Below the pieces are notes generated by a model that was not told the DNA's origin, ran no database searches, and saw only the letters and a list, made by a program, of their open reading frames with translations. From positions 1 through 64,000 of the forward strand of contig NZ_JAIFZQ010000026.1 of NCBI RefSeq assembly GCF_019710585.1: a DNA stretch of 64,000 bases, in the 5' to 3' direction. A program made the translations under genes and the position numbers. This document shows positions 60,651 through 64,000 of the stretch, piece by piece. Each line of letters begins with the position of its first letter. Within the stretch, counting starts at the first letter, position 1. The DNA is from Arthrobacter sp. MAHUQ-56 (lineage in GTDB: Bacteria; Actinomycetota; Actinomycetes; Actinomycetales; Micrococcaceae).

Positions 60651-62114
60651 ATGATTGAATTTACAGCGGCGGAAATTGCCGAAATCACCAGCGGGCGCCT
60701 GGACGCCGATCCCGGAATCACGCCCCTGTCGGTGGTGACGGATTCGCGCGAAGCGACCCAGGGCTCGCTCTACGTCGCAAAGCCGGGCGAGCACGCCGAC
60801 GGCCACGACTTCATCGCGGCGGCCTTCGAAGCCGGTGCCACCCTGGCCCTCGTCGAGCGACCCGCTGTGGCCCCGGACGGAACCGCCTACCCGTCCGTCG
60901 TGGTACCCGACGCCGTCCTCGCCATGGGCGCCCTTGCCGCCGAAGCTGTCCGCCGCATCCGCGCGGCCCGCGCCGAAGCCGGCGACCAGCTCACCGTCGT
61001 CGGCATCACCGGCTCTGCCGGGAAGACCACCACCAAGGACCTGCTGGCAGGAATCCTTGCCACCCAGGGCAACACGGTGGCGCCGCAGGGCTCCTACAAC
61101 GGTGAAGTCGGCGTGCCGCTGACGGTCTTCCGGGCCGGAACCGATACCCGCTACCTGGTCATCGAAATGGGCGCCACCGGCATCGGCCACATCCGCTACC
61201 TCTCGGAGATGGTCAAGCCGGACATCGGCGTTGTCCTCGCGGTGGGAACGGCACACGCCGGCGAGTTCGGGGGAGTGGAGAACATCGCGGTGGCCAAGGG
61301 CGAGATGGTCGAAGGCCTTAACGCCGCCGGCACCGCCATCATCAACCTCGATGACGAACGTGTTGCTGCCATGCGCAGCCGCACCGAAGCCACAGTCATT
61401 GGTTTTTCCGCTGAAGGGCGGCCCGACGCACAGGTGCAGGCGCTGAACGCCGACACCAACGCGGGGGGAAGCCCTGAATTCGACCTTCAACTGCCTGACG
61501 GCGCGGACCCGCGCCACGTCAGCAGCCGACTCATCGGCGCCCACCACACCGGAAACCTCCTCGCCGCCGCCGCCGCAGCCTGGGCCGCAGGGGTGCCGGG
61601 TGAGCACATCGCCCGATCCCTCAGCAACCAGGCTGCCGCCAGCCGCTGGCGTATGGAACGCACCGAACGCGAAGACGGCGTCACCGTCATCAACGACGCC
61701 TACAACGCCAACCCCGAGTCGATGCGCGCCGCGCTGCGCACCCTGGCCGACCTCGGCCGGGGCCGCCGCACCTGGGCGGTCCTGGGGGCCATGCTGGAAC
61801 TCGGCGATGACTCCATCCGCGAACACACTGCCGTCGGCACCCAGGTGGTCCGCCTGAACATCTCCAGGCTCCTGGTGGTGGGGCGCGAAGCCCGTGCCCT
61901 CTACGTCTCGGCGGTCCAGGAAGGCTCCTGGGGTGACGAATGCCTCTTCGCCGAAACCGTCGACGAGGCTTACGAGGTTCTGGAGGCCGAACTCCAACCG
62001 GGCGACCTGGTGCTGTTCAAGTCCTCCAACAGCGTGGGACTTCGCCATTTGGGCGATCGGATAGCATTGCCACCAACCCCGCGACTTGCCGATGAAAGGA
62101 GCACTCTGCTGTGA
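60651..62114 (+). CDS. murF: UDP-MurNAc-pentapeptide synthetase
   Basis: 487 residues. ATP loop GITGSAGKTTTKD at about 117-129, NNE-like region GSYNGEVGVPLT, EMGATGIGHI and NDAYNANPESM are MurF signatures. It adds D-Ala-D-Ala to the tripeptide. It starts 6 bases after murE and overlaps mraY by 4 bases. Confidence 0.95.
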   Translation: MIEFTAAEIAEITSGRLDADPGITPLSVVTDSREATQGSLYVAKPGEHADGHDFIAAAFEAGATLALVERPAVAPDGTAYPSVVVPDAVLAMGALAAEAVRRIRAARAEAGDQLTVVGITGSAGKTTTKDLLAGILATQGNTVAPQGSYNGEVGVPLTVFRAGTDTRYLVIEMGATGIGHIRYLSEMVKPDIGVVLAVGTAHAGEFGGVENIAVAKGEMVEGLNAAGTAIINLDDERVAAMRSRTEATVIGFSAEGRPDAQVQALNADTNAGGSPEFDLQLPDGADPRHVSSRLIGAHHTGNLLAAAAAAWAAGVPGEHIARSLSNQAAASRWRMERTEREDGVTVINDAYNANPESMRAALRTLADLGRGRRTWAVLGAMLELGDDSIREHTAVGTQVVRLNISRLLVVGREARALYVSAVQEGSWGDECLFAETVDEAYEVLEAELQPGDLVLFKSSNSVGLRHLGDRIALPPTPRLADERSTLL

Positions 62115-63220
62115 TTGCACTTTTGATCGGTGCGGGCCTGGCGCTGCTGTGCGCCCTGGTGGGCACCCCGCTTTTCATCCGGCTCCTGGTGCGACGGGGC
62201 TATGGCCAGTTCATCCGCGACGACGGACCGACGTCGCACCACACCAAGCGCGGCACGCCGACCATGGGCGGAACAGTGGTGGTGGCCGCGGTGCTCCTCA
62301 GCTACGGGCTTACCCACCTCATCATGCTGATGATGAACCCCGAGTCCCCCGGACCGTCCGCATCCGCCCTTATCCTGCTCTTCCTCATGGTGGGCATGGG
62401 CCTGGTGGGCTTCCTGGACGACTTCATCAAGATCTCCCGGCAGCGCAGCCTCGGGCTGAACGCCAAGGCCAAGCTCATCCTGCAGGGACTGGTGGGCATC
62501 ATCTTTGCGGTGCTGGCGCTGAACTTTCCCAACGACGCAGGCCTGACCCCGGCGTCGACCAAGATTTCCCTCGTCCGGGACCTGCCATGGCTTGACCTCG
62601 CCTTCGGAGGCACCGTCCTGGGTGCCATCCTGTTCGTGATCTGGTCCAACATCATCGTCACCGCTGCCACCAACGGCGTGAACCTGACGGACGGCCTGGA
62701 CGGGCTGGCCGCCGGGGCATCCGTCATGGTGTTCGGCGCATATACGCTCATGGGCATCTGGCAGAGCAACCAGGCCTGCGGTTCTCCCCGGGAAGCGGGC
62801 AGTGGCTGCTACCTCGTCCGGGACCCGCTGGACCTGGCGCTCCTGGCCGCGATCCTCAGTGCGGCGCTGGTGGGATTCCTCTGGTGGAACACCTCGCCCG
62901 CCAAGATCTTCATGGGCGACACCGGTTCACTGGCCATCGGGGGAGCCGTCGCCGGATTCGCCATCCTCTCCAGGACCGAGCTCCTCCTCGGGATCGTGGG
63001 CGGCCTCTTCGTTCTGATCACCCTCTCCGTCATCATCCAGGTGGGGTACTTCAAAGCCACCGGGGGTAAGCGCGTGTTCAAGATGGCGCCGCTCCAGCAC
63101 CACTTCGAACTGAAGGGCTGGGCCGAGGTCACTGTTGTCGTCCGGTTCTGGATCCTGGGCGGACTGTTCGTCGCCGTCGGACTGGGCATCTTCTACGCTG
63201 AATGGGTTGTACTGCTGTGA
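62111..63220 (+). CDS. mraY: Phospho-N-acetylmuramoyl-pentapeptide transferase
   Basis: 369 residues with about ten membrane helices. Signatures: DDGPTSHHTKRGTPTMGG, GFLDDFIK with the aspartates, NLTDGLDGLA, FMGDTGSLAIGG and PLQHHFELKG. It makes lipid I at the inner face of the membrane. GTG start inside GTGA over the murF stop. Confidence 0.96.
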   Translation: MIALLIGAGLALLCALVGTPLFIRLLVRRGYGQFIRDDGPTSHHTKRGTPTMGGTVVVAAVLLSYGLTHLIMLMMNPESPGPSASALILLFLMVGMGLVGFLDDFIKISRQRSLGLNAKAKLILQGLVGIIFAVLALNFPNDAGLTPASTKISLVRDLPWLDLAFGGTVLGAILFVIWSNIIVTAATNGVNLTDGLDGLAAGASVMVFGAYTLMGIWQSNQACGSPREAGSGCYLVRDPLDLALLAAILSAALVGFLWWNTSPAKIFMGDTGSLAIGGAVAGFAILSRTELLLGIVGGLFVLITLSVIIQVGYFKATGGKRVFKMAPLQHHFELKGWAEVTVVVRFWILGGLFVAVGLGIFYAEWVVLL

Positions 63221-64000
63221 CCGTTTCCCCCCGCCTGCAAAACCTCGTCTCCTGGGACTCGGACTGGGCCGGCCTGCGGGTGGCCGTCACCGGGATCGGA
63301 GTTTCCGGCTTCGCCGCCGCGGATACGCTCATTGAACTCGGGGCCCGCGTGGTGGTGGTGGACGCCGCTACCAGCGAGACCGCCCGCGCGCACGCGGACA
63401 CCCTGAAGATCGTCGGCGCCGCAGATGTGCTGCTGGGCCCGGATGCTGTCACCCGGATCCCCAGGATTGACGGCGAACTCCCCGAACTGATTGTCACCTC
63501 GCCCGGCTGGCGGCCGGACCAGGCCCTGCTCGCCGCGGCGGCGCGTGCCCACATCCCGGTGTGGGGCGACGTGGAACTCGCCTGGCGCGTGCGGGTCCGC
63601 GAGGGCAGGAAGACGGCCGACTGGCTGACCATTACGGGTACCAACGGAAAGACCACCACCGTCGGCCTGACCGAGTCCATGCTGAGGGCCGGCGGGCTGA
63701 AGGCCATTGCGGTGGGCAATGTGGGAACACCCATCCTGGATGCCATCCGGGATCCCGTGGAATACGACGTCTTCGCGGTCGAACTTTCCAGCTTCCAGCT
63801 CCACTGGGCCGAGTCCGTTTCGCCGGTGGCCAGCGTTTGCCTGAACGTCGCCGAGGACCACGTCGACTGGCATGGCTCCTACGATTCCTACCTGGCGGAC
63901 AAGGCCAAGGTGTACGAACGCACCCAGAAGGCCTGCATCTACAACGCCGAGCAGGTGGAAACCGAACGCATGGTGGAGAACGCCGACGTGGTGGAAGGCT
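63217..64000 (+). CDS. murD: UDP-MurNAc-L-Ala:D-Glu ligase (partial, runs off the end)
   Basis: The first 261 residues are present. GIGVSGFAAADTL opens the N-terminal UDP-binding domain and TGTNGKTTTVGL is the ATP loop; AVELSSFQLHWAESV and NVAEDHVDWHGS are MurD motifs. The GTG at 63217 overlaps the mraY stop by 4 bases. The C-terminal domain lies past 64000, as probably do ftsW, murG and murC. Confidence 0.94.
   Translation, partial: MTVSPRLQNLVSWDSDWAGLRVAVTGIGVSGFAAADTLIELGARVVVVDAATSETARAHADTLKIVGAADVLLGPDAVTRIPRIDGELPELIVTSPGWRPDQALLAAAARAHIPVWGDVELAWRVRVREGRKTADWLTITGTNGKTTTVGLTESMLRAGGLKAIAVGNVGTPILDAIRDPVEYDVFAVELSSFQLHWAESVSPVASVCLNVAEDHVDWHGSYDSYLADKAKVYERTQKACIYNAEQVETERMVENADVVEG

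Noticed and set aside
60075..62120. A 681-residue minus-strand frame over murE and murF.
   Set aside because: Both plus-strand genes have full catalytic motifs; the reverse frame is a GC-bias shadow.

Overview
The window is high-GC chromosomal DNA from an actinobacterium, most likely an Arthrobacter/Pseudarthrobacter-type member of the Micrococcaceae. This rests on many GTG starts and 1-14 bp gene overlaps, several candidate leaderless promoters, a MurE without the meso-DAP arginine (expected for a lysine-type cell wall), and long runs of gene order that I recall from Mycobacterium tuberculosis (Rv1691-Rv1713, Rv1826-Rv1830, Rv2187-Rv2155c). No genome comparison could be run, so genus and synteny statements are from memory. 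I see no insertion sequence, prophage, integron or CRISPR array.

Layout. 1-412: the end of an rRNA operon (23S 3' end, spacer, 5S, strong terminator). 736-11568: a housekeeping block with a repeat-rich TPR protein, HAD phosphatase, TlyA, NAD kinase, RecN, CTP synthase, two Nudix hydrolases and XerD. 11708-21948: a carbon-use island with the 2-methylcitrate operon (gntR-prpD-prpB-prpC) divergent from prpE, then a two-component system divergent from the dicarboxylate carrier dctA. 22168-29967: ParA-like ATPase, ScpA, ScpB, RluB, TyrA, Cmk, an acyltransferase and Der, ending near a tRNA-Pro gene. 30277-34396: an Fpg-family glycosylase, then the gcvH-garA-ftsR-nuclease-merR module. 34475-42148: an orphan ParA-like ATPase, pyruvate carboxylase, FadD15-like acyl-CoA ligase and ROK glucokinase. 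42145-53846: lipid and envelope genes (two hydrolase paralogues, acyltransferase), class II DAHP synthase, PASTA kinase PknL, a LysM transglycosylase, an Rv2175c-like DNA-binding protein, a prenyl diphosphate synthase, a lipoprotein and DNA polymerase IV. 54111-64000: DUF3040 protein and the start of the dcw cluster (mraZ, rsmH, ftsL, ftsI, murE, murF, mraY, murD), which runs off the end.

How it fits together. The left half joins nucleotide, DNA-repair and chromosome-segregation functions with propionate and C4-dicarboxylate use. The right half is about central carbon entry (pyruvate carboxylase, glucokinase), membrane lipids and peptidoglycan synthesis and remodelling. The most informative non-coding signals are a 9-bp-period repeat array resembling MtrA sites upstream of the LysM transglycosylase, three 10-bp repeats over the mraZ promoter, paired TGTATACA palindromes at the gntR/prpE divergence, CRP/GlxR-like sites at prpE, dctA and pyc, and three sequence blocks shared by the leaders of the parA-like gene and the second merR gene. 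No wholly new system is evident. The best candidates for undescribed biology are these regulatory arrays and the GDR-repeat TPR protein next to the rRNA operon.
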